The notes: generated by a model from the letters alone, not told the origin. DNA of 35,719 nucleotides from Lingula anatina (GCF_001039355.2 NW_019775721.1:191059-226777); one strand, 5' to 3'. Positions 20,875 to 31,317 are shown, numbered from the stretch's first letter. Translations and numbers: made by a program.

Positions 20875-21245
20875 TAAGATAAAGTAAGAATTTATTCAGC
20901 CTATAAAAATATTTAAATATAAATATCGGCAATCGTTATCCTTTGAGAGATAAAACTAAGATAAAACACTGGACAATAAAAAAATTATGAACTAGGCCTA
21001 AAAGTGGAATTAATAAGATTTAAAAGAACTTCTTAAAACCGTTACTGCCCTTAAAAGTCGGAAGTCTACTATTGCTGGATAAAAATTTGAAAAGAGAACA
21101 TCCTGGGTGGGTGGGATCCCCATAATTCATTTTGTTGTTTTCTCCATTCTGTCTTTAGTGATACCATCCAGTTGGGGGAGATCTCTTCCAATTATTTTAC
21201 TGGTAATGTTAATAACGTTGGGGTGTTTTCCCCGTTCCTCCACTG
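20875..21245 (-). pseudogene. LINE 3' end with poly-A signal and terminal simple repeat, same family as 6200-6600
   Basis: Seen on the minus strand: VINITSKIIGRDLPQLDGI and KDRMEKTTK, then after a frame change GDPTHPGCSLFKFLSSNSRL and TFKGSNGFKKFF with a stop near 21025. The 3' UTR follows, with AATAAA near 20892 and a terminal CTTATCTTATCTT run, the kind of 3' microsatellite some LINEs carry. Known: IIG.DLP.L..I...R and DPTHP...LF..L.S..R are tail motifs of CR1/L2/Rex-type LINE proteins. No reverse-transcriptase palm is present, so it is a short 5'-truncated insertion. Target duplications were not found. Confidence 0.82.
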
Positions 21246-22120
21246 TAGCCACCAGATGCATTAAATGTTAAATACTCTCAATATAGAAGTATATATATTG
21301 AAGCTCGGATTGCATTTAACAACTATAATGTAGATCTTTCAAGGTTCATCAATATATATATACTCCTATTTTTATCAATATCTATACGGTGGATCAACAT
21401 GAATACTCTCAATATTACACGTATAAAAGTTAATTAAAACGGGCTCATTATCTGTAAAAGTTGCAAGTGATCTAGAAAGCCGTTGTCGTCTAAAGCAATA
21501 CTTCACTTTTAATGTGAAGTCCTAGAAGTTTGAACTATATATCTATTGTATATAAACATGAACATAATGGAATATTAATGCAAAACTGAAGTTGTCAGTA
21601 ATTGAGCCGTGAAATGTCCATATAATTTAGCGTGATCTGTGAAGCACCTCATTCCCGTGGCTCGTAAATGCGGCTTTTTATTCTTTGTCCTTCGTGAAAC
21701 AAAGCCTTATACCCGGCAATTCGTTACCCGCTACTAGGGCCGCAGTTATTATTGTGGACTTTTTTTGCTGACTGAGAGCCAAAATGACTGTCTATATTTA
21801 TCTAGAGACATATCTGTGAATATCTGTGGAAAATCTATCTGTTGCCCTGGTAGAGGGTAGAAATTCTCAGGATTTGCAGGATTCAATTCTCAGATAATTT
21901 TCAGGATTTTCAACTGGTATTGTCAGTGTTATATGCATAAAGTTTTGTTTCCTGTGATTTGTAAATTAATGATTTTCTTTCCCATGAACTATGATCACCC
22001 CTCCCTAATGGTACCCTCAATTAAGAAAAGAAAGAAAAACAAAACTCATTTGATTACAAAAAATTAATATATTATCATAAAATTAAGAGAATGACATTTT
22101 GCAGTTTTTAACTGGCTTCT
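21246..22120. other. No gene recognised
   Basis: AT-rich. A loose inverted repeat (CAATATAGAAGTATATATATTGA / TCAATATATATATACTCC) lies at 21277-21380. It is likely the 3' flank of the minus-strand multi-exon gene. Confidence 0.35.
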
Positions 22121-22152
22121 TCAGAGGCAATGATAGTTCTGCACTGACGACC
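22121..22152 (-). other. Alternative terminal exon candidate
   Basis: A strong acceptor (CTTTTATTTTTCAG) precedes GGTCGTCAGTGC. Read in the phase that exons 6-11 deliver, it adds GSSVQNYHCL and a stop at 22121. It would replace the Arg-rich tail of the exon at 22525-22607, or be part of the 3' UTR. No EST can be checked here. Confidence 0.35.
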
Positions 22153-22524
22153 CTGAAAAATAAAAGATGAAAATATTACAATGTAATTCAGTTAAAATGT
22201 GTATTCATTTAGGTGTAAATGGATGTTGACAGTAACTCTACAACAACCAGCTCCTGGCTGCTATTATATAATTACTGCTTTCATGTACAGTTTTACCAGC
22301 TGTTTGACATAATTTTCCTCTAAAAAAACTGAAAGCTTACTTAGTTATGATACCATCAAAACAAAGAGACAAACAAAAAGAACTTCTCTGTAAATGTATA
22401 ATAAATGTATTCTTTTAAAAATACTGTTGACTTTTCTTCATTTCTTAATGTCTGAAGAGTTAAGAATTTAATTAATAATAATAACAACAACAACAACAAC
22501 AAAAACAATAATAATAATAACCAT

Positions 22525-22818
22525 TTATGTCCTTGGCCTGCGTCTGAAGCAAGACGTGAACAGATTCAATAGCCTCCTCCACCTAGATTGGCGGCGATTC
22601 TTTGGAGCTGAAATGTATAATACAATATTCCTTACTAAGAATATATAAGAATATAATGTTCAATAAATAGTCAATGCAATATCATATTTCGTGTATGAAG
22701 CTCAAATGAACACTTTTACCAGTATTTGGAATAAACAAAATTGCCAAGTATCATTTTAAACTTGCCAAAAGCACAAACTGTGTTGGCACAACATAAGGAG
22801 AGAGAGAGAGAGAGAGAG

Positions 22819-22849
<31 letters not shown>

Positions 22850-23588
22850 ACATGCACAATCACATTCCATCAGTGTAATAAATAGACCCCTATTCTATTG
22901 ACCCTACTGTCTTACCTCTCTCCTTCACATCCACTGTCACAGGTTTTGTGTCTTTGATATTGACTGAAGAAAGACAGGAAAACAAATGAAACATTTCATA
23001 CCTGTGCACAACAAGAATTCAATACATTACTTTACAAAGACATCGATTCATTCAAAGATTTAGATCACTGAACAGAGAATTTAAACTCAGTGTTTGTGCA
23101 TGAAAGTCTCCCCCCTAAAGTCCATCTGTGTGTGTTTACATTTTTAAGTGTGTTAAATGAATTCCCATTAAATTGTCCTAAGCTTATTGCCTTACCTTTT
23201 TCTTTGATGCCCTCAGCATCTGACACACTCTTTGTGTCTTTGATATTGGCTAAAGAAAAAATGATATCAAATAAAAACTAAACATTCCATATCTGTGCAT
23301 GTTCAAATAGGATTCAGTATTACAATTTATGGAAGACACATTCAAATCTTTAAATGACTTAAAAATAAATCATCTTCTTAAGTATGCTAAAGACTTTGCT
23401 TGAGCAGCATGCTTGTGGTGTGTATGTGCATACGTATGTGTGTTTGTTAGTGTATGTGTGTGTGCATGCATGTTTCATAAGTATATTAAAAGTCATAACT
23501 ATTTTACTGAGATTCCTGTCTTACCTATCTCCTCAATACTTAGGGTCTTTACAAGTGTTACATTGTTCTTGTCTTTCAGTTTGGTATC

Positions 23589-23622
<34 letters not shown>

Positions 23623-26609
23623 ATGAACATGCACTATTACATGTCATCAATGTAGTAAATAGATCCCTATTCTATTGACCCTGCTGTCTTACCTCTCTCC
23701 TTCACGTCCTCTGTCACAGTAATTGTTGTGTCTTTGACATCAACTGAAGGAAAAAAAGAACACAAATTCAACATTCCATGCCCATGCACAACAAGGATTC
23801 AATACCATAGTCAAAGATGTATTCAAGGATTTAGATCACTGAACAGGGAATAAAAACACAATGTTTGTAAGGGCCGGATCTTGTGAGATTTTCTGACAGT
23901 CTTGCAAATTATGTTTGTTGATCCATCCTCCATTGTGGACTGTCTTCTGACAAAAAAATTAAATCCCCATCAATGTAAACTTCTAACCATCTTGCAGAAG
24001 ACCCAGAAGATGGCCTCAATTTGCCCCTGTTTGTGTCTGAGAGCCTGTTTGTGTGTGTATAATTTTTTAAGTGTGTTAAATAAACACCTGTTAAATTGAC
24101 CTTACTGTCTTACCTCTCTTCTCGCTGCCCTCAGCATCTGACACACTCTTTGAGTCTTTGAAATCCACTAAAGAAAAAATGATATTTTAATAATATTTTA
24201 ATATTTAAAAATACAAACTTAACATTCCATATCTGTGCATGTTCAAAAAGGATTCTGTAGGCCCATTACACTTTGATGAAGACACATTCAATGATTTAAC
24301 TGACTTGAAAATAAATAAATAATCTTCATAAGTATGCTAAAAAATGCTTGCAGTGTGTATGTACATGTGTATGTGTGTTTGTTAGTGTATGTGTGTGTGC
24401 AAGTGTATAAAAGTTCATTATTATTTTACTAAGATTCCAGCCTTACCTAGTTCCTCAATGCTTAGGGTCTTAACAATTGCTACATTATTCTCTTCTTTAG
24501 TATCACCTGAAAGAACAGAATTGAATTTTAAGGAATACCATTTATGTGAGTATGTTGGAGTATGTTGGAGACAAAGAGAAGCGTGTTAGTCTGTTAATCT
24601 GATTGTATTCAGTGAGAGTTTCCATGGAGTTAGTGCACATTAGCTAGGTCTCCAAATTCATTGCCAACAGCCCCTGAGGATCCAGACTTGCACCCTGAGA
24701 GTCAGGGTGTTGTTGTAATTTTATTTCATGAATCCTTCCTAAAAGATAAAAAATGCATCAAGTTGATTGAATAGAGCAATGGTGTGGACTTACCACTTGT
24801 GTGGACTTCAGGCTTGTACATGTAGTCCCACTCTGGAATAAGATGAGACATTTATTTATTATTTACAAGTTATGATATACACTAAAATAAAGTCTTAAAT
24901 GTATTTGACAATATTAAAGGACCATTTCATCATTTTTCTACAGTTTTTTATGGGATAGTGAGATTTCCAAATGTTGTACATGACAGATTTAAAAGGTTAC
25001 GAGAATTATGAGTTCAAGCACCTTTTATTTCCATGTCCAGTTCTTCCCAAGTACAGGTCACTTCCATGCTGTCCTTAGTGGTCACCTGGAGGCACCTGTT
25101 CCTAAAGGGTTCAGGCTCCCATGTCCAGCCAGACCCACGGTGGTAAGGCTGAATAAATTTAAAGAATGAATGAATGAATGAATGAATGAATAAATGAACG
25201 AATGAACAAACAAACAAACAAATAAATTACTTGATGATATGTTAATGTCTAAAATGAATAGTAAAATGTTAATATATACAATAAATGATAGATCAAATAC
25301 ACCAGAAGAAATGAATGAAGGTATGAATAAATAAATACTTAAACGTATAGGATTTTAATTTTTCTTTTCAATTTGAAAGATTATCATTTTTACCTCAGAT
25401 CATTATTTTTGTAAAAAAAAAAAAGTTTCATACTTACATTTGTGGCTTAATGAATTTCCATACCATATTTGAGCCCTTGGGCAGGAGAAACTCTGCCCTG
25501 AGAGATGGGACTCCCATATCAGTGAACCTTGACAGGTTCACTCCTCACTGGGGGTCCCATCCCCCGAGGGCAGTTCCCCTGCTCACCACTTTTGCTTTCA
25601 ATAAATTGTGTTTTAAAACAATTCTGACTGTGGCCATGGCTGCTAAAAATAAAAAGAAGAAATAAAATAAAACAGAAAGAAATCCTATCAATATATCTTT
25701 TTGATATTTACACTACAGACATTCAAATTGATCACTGGGATAATAACTGTTCGTCTTGGCCAAAAAATGAATTTTCCTGAAGTAAACAAATTTCCCATAC
25801 TTACCAATGGTTAATGAATCCATTTTTACATTCAAAGTTAGTCCCTGTTTTTTTTCCTAAAAAGTTTTTTTTTGTTATAATTTCATATTACAGAGTAAAG
25901 CCATCTATGGAGTTCACGTGGTCCGCTGACAAGCTCAGATATCAGAATAATAGCTATAGCTGCTGTTTTTGAGGTAAAACGGATTATATTATATTATATT
26001 ATATTATATTATATTATATTATATTATATTATAATTTATTATATTATATACGAGTTGTTCACAATGTATTTATTGTAAAATATAGATCTCATACAAAGAG
26101 TTAATTATTATCCCTTTAATTAATGTGAATAAAGAAAGATATATATCTATCTTATTTTCATATTATGAGCAAATAAAATGTTTTTTTTATTATTTTAAGT
26201 AACAAAAAAATAATTGCAAGAGTAGTTTTAGGCCCATATTGTATTATAAAACACATACAGTCTGATTATACAAACACACACACAACTCACGAGCACACTG
26301 TTCTTCTTTATTAATTTCAATTCCCATATCTGCTGTCATCTGCAATATGTACAATAAATAAATGAAATCATGTTAAACAAGATACAAATCATGGAGTTCT
26401 GTATCTTAATTTGGTAGTTTGTGATGTATGCATTTGTACCATTATCAGAATGATCAGCAAAACGTGTGACATGAATTTTTTAAGAATAAAAATCAACCAC
26501 ATAAAAAATCATGAACAGGTAAAAAGGCGCTGTGTGGGCTTACATTGAACTTGCTACAGAATTTCAGTATTGAATAAAAAATAAAACTCACCAGCGACTG
26601 TGTAGACAT
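22525..26609 (-). CDS. Twelve-exon micro-exon gene with A-B-C exon module duplicated; unknown product, 213 residues
   Basis: Coding exons (transcript order): 26592-26609, 26291-26339, 25805-25844, 25022-25101, 24794-24832, 24447-24506 (A1), 24114-24167 (B1), 23693-23743 (C1), 23525-23590 (A2), 23196-23249 (B2), 22916-22963 (C2), 22525-22607. All introns are GT-AG, with GTAAG/GTGAG donors except exon 4 (GTGCTT, weak). Phases agree throughout and lengths sum to 642, a multiple of three. The protein starts MSTQSLMTADMG, has a Cys-containing part (QCARTNFECKNGFINH, CLQVTTK, VTCTW), then six charged repeats: A = DTK..NNV..VKTLSIEE, B = KSVSDAEG, C = TV..DVKER. The end is Arg-rich (RWRRLLNLFTSCFRRR). 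No signal peptide or TM helix is obvious in this model, though an upstream in-frame ATG at 26670 would add a hydrophobic segment. Family not recognised; exon 4 and the last exon are the least certain. Confidence 0.68.
22800..22851. repeat. (GA)n(GT)n compound microsatellite
   Basis: About twelve GA units pass into about twelve GT units, in the intron between exon C2 and the terminal exon of the minus-strand gene. Confidence 0.92.
22916..24506 (-). repeat. Duplicated three-exon module (A-B-C)x2 with introns
   Basis: Exons and introns both repeat. A1/A2, B1/B2 and C1/C2 exons match. Intron text after B (AACACACTTAAAAA), after C (GGGTCAATAGAATAGGG.TC) and upstream of B (CATATCTGTGCATGTTCAAA) also matches between copies at 24.5-23.7 kb and 23.6-22.9 kb. 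Introns next to B and C resemble each other as well (AACATTCCAT....GTGCA and GGATTC), so B and C themselves seem to be older duplicates. All six exons are phase 1-1 and can be gained or lost without a frameshift. Confidence 0.85.
23593..23622. repeat. (GT)n abutting the acceptor of exon A2
   Basis: On the gene's strand this is a (CA)n run ending directly in CAG at the exon A2 boundary (23590). It takes the place of the polypyrimidine tract that exon A1 has (TCTGTTCTTTCAG). Confidence 0.85.
24590..24660. repeat. Possible single arm of the 4.3-kb foldback family
   Basis: CTGATTGTATTCAGTGAGAG, then CCATGGAGTT resembles the arms at 4440-4490. Weak match. Confidence 0.3.
25161..25225. repeat. (GAAT)n and (AACA)n tetranucleotide repeats
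   Basis: GAATGAATGAATGAATGAAT followed by diverged units and ACAAACAAACAAAC, within an intron of the minus-strand gene. Confidence 0.9.
25479..25560. other. Two strong hairpins in a GC-rich intronic island
   Basis: Hairpin 1: GGGCAG (25479-25484) with CTGCCC (25493-25498). Hairpin 2: ATGGGACTCCC (25505-25515) with GGGGGTCCCAT (25550-25560, one G.U), an internal loop, then AGTGAACCT/AGGTTCACT (25521-25529, 25534-25542) closed by a TGAC tetraloop. AATAAA follows near 25600. It could be a structured RNA or the end of a small mobile element. The island is GC-richer than the intron around it. Confidence 0.5.
25984..26048. repeat. (TATAT)n-type pentanucleotide microsatellite
   Basis: About eleven units of TTATA, slightly degenerate at the right end. 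Confidence 0.92.
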
Positions 26610-26940
26610 TGTCTCTTTGCTTTGTTTACTAAAACAATAAACAGGAATAATTATTGTATAAAAGAATTTCATTGGACGGTTCCTGTATTGTTTCCTTAAC
26701 TTTAAACCAATCAGATTGACACTTCCTTGAAGCTCTCGACCTTGAGTCTTTCTACTAAATATCGCAATATATATCACCCTGGTCATATCTATTGCGGTTC
26801 CAGAACTCTCTCCCTCCTCGCACGAGTTTCTTAGAAAGCAGGCGGTGAACCTGTTGCTGATACTGGCCGCAGTCCTTTACAAATCCTAAGTCTCACCTCT
26901 TGCATAGCGCCATCTATACTAAACAATTTTTATATGGCGT
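26610..26940 (-). promoter_or_regulatory. 5' region of the micro-exon gene
   Basis: Exon 1 coding starts at 26609 (AGACAATGTC). A good acceptor (TTTATTGTTTTAG) ends at 26629, so a separate non-coding leader exon is likely. A donor-like AAGAG|GTGAGA at 26897-26892 and a TATA-like ATATAAAA near 26937-26930 fit such a leader, although the distance between them is very short. The frame is also open upstream to an ATG at 26786. Confidence 0.4.
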
Positions 26941-28132
26941 AGACTAGGCAAGGGGTGACGCTGAAAAGTCGGAATTTTCATCAAACGTTCTGCACACTGA
27001 GTTTCACCATACATCAGGACACTTTTCTTAGATGGTTTTGTTATAGATTCTATTGACAAACTTAATCGGTGAATTCAGGATGAGACATCTAAAGTGACGG
27101 ACACATATGGTATCGACTGTGTCAGTTGTTCACTGTTCACATCACGATGCAATGTGCTGGTGAAGATTTTACAAAATGCTTCAGAATGTTGACGCTGCAG
27201 ATTAAAACGCTCTTGGAGATCTAGCAAGATTGCACGCAGTCATCTAGTTCAGTTTTGTCATTTCCTTTTCATCTGCAATTACCCAATGCCTTATGAAGGT
27301 GAGGAAATAAAATGAAGAACTAGCGTTATTCCTTCTTATATAATTTTTAAGTGGGCCTTTTTCTTGTTTCTTTTGAGTCATCAGTCGAAATAGTAATATA
27401 TATGAACTTAACTATGAATAACTAAAACTTCCCATGGCGTGTCCACTTACGTGAACTAGCACTACCATCCTGAGTTTCAGAAAGCACCATAAACCCACCT
27501 CTTTAATATCACTACTGGTACAGTGTATGCTTGAGCGTTGACTTACAACAACACTTTTTTTGGAAAATTTATTTTTATAAAGTATTTCTTTGCAGTTTAT
27601 TTGATACTTGGACATAATAAGAGAAGGACATGAAACGCTGAGCAAGATCAAAGGATAATCAGCTTTAAGAGAGCTCTTTGCAAAACCATGTGCATTCGGA
27701 TCACATGACCTCCTGTACAGGAAGCGAGCATATTGCAGTTGTCAATGACCTTTTGTGTCATTGGGGCAGGTAGTTGGCGATAACTTGAGTCAATCCTTCG
27801 GGTGGATAAAGACAATAAACTTAAAGAGATTTACTTAAAAGTATAAATACAATTTGTTCTGTCAATTTGGAAGCTGTGTGAGAATTTGATATGTTTGTTC
27901 ATGAAGGAATTCAAAATGCCCTTTGTGGTAAAGGCAATCTTGTTTTGAGCTATCAAAACAGCTTATCTGAGACAATGGGCAAATGTTTACCCGAACGCAC
28001 ATAGCTTCAAAGGAAGATGCCGCGTTTCACGTCCTTTCCTTTTTATGTCCAAGTTTGATGTAAGTCTAATATTCTGGATCTTGAGGAAAAACCCTGGTCA
28101 TTGACTATTTTTTCTTTTCCAGTTCATCATCT
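26941..28132. other. No gene recognised
   Basis: Less AT-rich near 26.95-27.3 kb. An acceptor-like TTTTTTCTTTTCCAG ends at 28126-28127, just before the minisatellite, so a plus-strand exon may begin there, but no coding model holds. Confidence 0.35.
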
Positions 28133-28490
28133 GACTCCACACTACACTGTACTACACTGTACTATGAGGCACAGGACTATACTGCCACAATGGAACACAA
28201 TGACTCCAGACTACTACACTGTACTAGGAAGCAGAGGACTATACTGCCACAATGGAACACAATGACTCCAGACTACTACACTGTACTAGGAAGCAGAGGA
28301 CTATACTGCCACAATGGAACACAATGACTCCAGACTACTACACTGTACTAGGAGGCACAGGACTATACTGCCACAATAGAACACAATGACTGCAGACTAC
28401 TACACCGTACTAGGAGGCATAGGACTATAATGCCACAATGGAACACAATGACTCCAGACTACTACACTGAACTAGGAGGCACAGGACTAT
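28133..28490. repeat. 62-bp minisatellite, about six copies
   Basis: The unit starts ACTCCAGACTACTACACTGT and ends CCACAATGGAACACAATG. Two early units are near-identical; later ones vary (GGAGGCACAGG versus GGAAGCAGAGG). Since 62 is not a multiple of three, each frame meets a TGA within three units. Confidence 0.93.
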
Positions 28491-29200
28491 ATTAAAATAA
28501 AAATAATAAAACACAATGACCGCAGGCATATTTTCAAGATGGTCAGATAACAATATGAGTTTCATAAATCTTCATAAGTAGATCCCATTGTCTTCTGGAT
28601 CTTTACATATTTCAGTGAATTTTTGAATCTGTAATGCTGCTTAATCACAGCCTTTCAGCAAGTTTTTCATCTTGTTCAATGTAATGCCTGATATTTAGGT
28701 GAATTTGTGCTGCTAATGATGTAAGAATTTTGATGTAAATTACCCAGGTATTTTAATGCTTTGTCAAAGAAAGTGAAGGAACAGTTTTAAGACACTTGAA
28801 AATAAAGTAGATTGTTTTAAAGATGTATTTTTTATTCTCTTCCTGTGGATCACACATGTCCTCCATATATGTTTGTATGTGGTAATATTGTTGCTGTATC
28901 AACTTAACTTGGAGATGTTACCACAGCAATGACTGTAGTAATGACAGTAATGAGGAAGGGTGTAGTAAGTATTGCTTAGAATGAAGATGGATATCAAAGA
29001 AATGGGTTGTCAAGTAGTGGGTAACGACCTTACTGAAGCTGTAAATATTGTCAATTTAGTAAACTCGGGGAATTTAGAGATGAGTAATGGGTGCATTTGA
29101 CCAGAAAATATCAACTTCTTTGTTTGACAACATGATATAAAATTATGTTCCAGCTTTAAAGTACAGATATTGGTCCATTTCTAAAACTGTTGCAAAGCTG
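28491..29200. other. No gene recognised
   Basis: AT-rich sequence with no credible ORF. It ends at the start of the repeat array. Confidence 0.4.
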
Positions 29201-29319
29201 ATTCATATACTGCTATTGAAAAAGTTGTATGTAGTCACCTGTTATCAATTCCAGCATTCCCAACTTGTCCACATAGGGTGCCATTCACTCTCAGCAGGTT
29301 GGCTGTCATGGATCACATT

Positions 29320-31240
29320 TGGCATTGATAGCAAGAAGAAGTCTTGTATGTACAGTATAGGTAATTTGCAATCTCCTACACAAACAAACTCAAATCATTA
29401 CATTTGCTGTTTTCTTTGAGAGTAAATAGTACATTGCAATATTGAAATATTTCTTTTCAAATTGGTTAATTCTCTCTTTTCTGATTATCAATTTCCAATA
29501 AACTTGACACTTAAAAAAAGACAGACAACTGATCAGCTTATCACAGATTTTCATTGTTGTTAATCGTCATTTGTACAGATTTCAGAAACATTGGACAAGA
29601 TTTTTTCAAAATTATTAAAGTTTAACTGTTTTGAGTCATGGGATTTGCCAGTGATTTAGGCACAAACAGCTGATCAGCTTATCATAGATTTTTATTGTTG
29701 TTAAACATCAGTTGAACAGATTTCAGAAACAAAGGACAGGGTTTGTTAAAGTTATTAATATTTAACTAATATTTAACTGGAATTTGTCAGTGTTTTCAGT
29801 GTAATTTTCAGCTTTCTCAAATCTTGCAAAATTATTAACATTTAACTATTTTAAGCCATGGAATTTGGCAGTGTTTTCAGTGTAATTTTCAGTTTTTTCA
29901 AAGATATTGTTGCAAGAAAATACTTTTCATTAGACACAGTCAAGAGATGATCTTATCACAGGTTTCTATTGTTGTTCAGCATCATTTGTACAAATTTCGG
30001 AAATATTGGACAACATTTGACAAAGTTATTAACGTTTAACTATTTTAATTTCCTGTGTTTTGCCAGTCTTCTCAATGTAAATTTCAGTTGTCCCAAATTT
30101 GTTGTCTTAAAAATCACTTTTCATTAGATACAGTCAACTGAGCATCTTATCACAGATTTCTATTGTTGTTAAGCATCATTTGTACAAATTTCAGAAATAT
30201 TGGACAAGATTTGACAAAATTATTATCGATTAACTATTTTAAGTCATTGCATTTGCCAGTCTTTTCAATGTAATTTTCAGTTTTTTCAGTTATATTGTTC
30301 TTTTTCCAGAGTACCCTTACCATGAAAAAGCAGACAGTGAAAGACAGCACCAAGAGCAGCATTTTGTCTTATCCATGTGTACAATACATGATATGTGGCA
30401 AGATTTAGGACATTGTCAAATGTTGTGATAACAGCAACCTATTCCAGAAACCCATTGTAAGGAGTAATCTGCATCTGGCATTGATAGTAAGGAATAGTCT
30501 TTTATGGGTATATATTGTTTTCCAGATAACAGTTATAGGTAATTTGCAACCTCTTACACAAACAACCTCAAATCATCACATTTTCTATTTTATTTAAAAT
30601 CACATTCCAAATTATTAACATTTAACTATTTTAAGCCATGGAATTTGCCAGTGTTTTCAGTGTAATTTACAGTTTTTTCAAAGATATTGTCGGAATAAGA
30701 TACTTTTCATTAGACACAGTCATTTCATCAGCTTATCACAGATTTTTATTGTTGTTAAGCATCGTTTGTATAATTTTCAGAAACACTGGACGAGATTTGA
30801 CAAAATNTTAAGGCATGGAATTTGCCAAATTTTTCAGTGTAATTTTCAGTTTTTTTCAAGGATATTGTCGAAAGAAGATACTTTTCATTAGACACAGTCA
30901 TTTGATCAGCTTATCACAGGTTTTTATTGTTGTTAAGCATCATTTGTACAAATTTCAGAAACACTGGACTAGATTTGACAAAATTATTAACATTTAACTA
31001 TTTGAAGTCCTTGGATTTGCCAGTCTTAAATTAATTGACCCAAAAAACACTTTTCTTTAGATACAGTCAACAGATCATGTAATCACAGATTTTTATTGTT
31101 GTTAAGCATCATTTGTACAAATTTCAGAAATATTAGAGAAGATTTGACAAAATTATTAACGTTTAACTATTTTAAGTCTTTGGATTTGCTAGTTTTTCCA
31201 ATGTAATTTTCAGTTTTTTCAGTTATATTGTTCTTTTTTT
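29320..31240. repeat. Degenerate array of about 170-230-bp units with a higher-order duplication
   Basis: The unit core is ATCAGCTTATCACAGATTTT followed by TATTGTTGTTAAGCATCATT, TGTACAAATTTCAGAAA, TTGGACAAGATTTGACAAAA, TTATTAACATTTAACTATTTT and GTGTAATTTTCAGTTTTTTC. Starts of full or partial units are near 29530, 29660, 29820, 29940, 30125, 30605, 30720, 30900 and 31070. A larger segment (GGCATTGATAG..., GGTAATTTGCAA.CTC.TACACAAAC) at 29320-29420 is repeated at 30478-30595. The N at 30807 lies inside the array, so the copy number is unreliable. Confidence 0.85.
30304..30372 (+). other. Exon-like segment, copy 1
   Basis: It follows TTGTTCTTTTTCCAG, a strong acceptor. Open frame: (x)AG then YPYHEKADSERQHQEQHF and VLSMC. 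A possible donor GTACAA follows ATGT at 30372, making a 69-bp phase 1-1 exon; otherwise the frame reads on to a TGA near 30430. The coding claim rests on the splice signal and on conservation of the peptide in the second copy. Confidence 0.4.
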
Positions 31241-31317
31241 AGAGTTCCCTTACCATGAAAATGCAGGCAGTGAAAGACAGCACCAAGAGCAGCACTTTGT
31301 CTTATCCATGTGTTGAG
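31238..31317 (+). other. Exon-like segment, copy 2
   Basis: It follows TTGTTCTTTTTTTAG. It encodes FPYHENAGSERQHQEQHF and VLSMC, then TGA. It differs from copy 1 at a few bases, mostly before the QHQEQHF core, where the only change is silent. It sits in the same place relative to the array unit, so exon and upstream intron were duplicated together. Confidence 0.4.

Noticed and set aside
23384-23655. Val/Cys-rich open frames at 23.4-23.6 kb (+)
   Set aside because: Products of (TG)n repeats in the introns of the minus-strand gene.
25014-25217. 67-codon minus-strand ORF as a stand-alone gene
   Set aside because: Its start lies in the (GAAT)n repeat; only the part from 25101 down fits as an internal exon in the right phase.
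25450-25665. 71-codon plus-strand ORF
   Set aside because: Coincides with the hairpin island; no start context or motif supports it as a protein.
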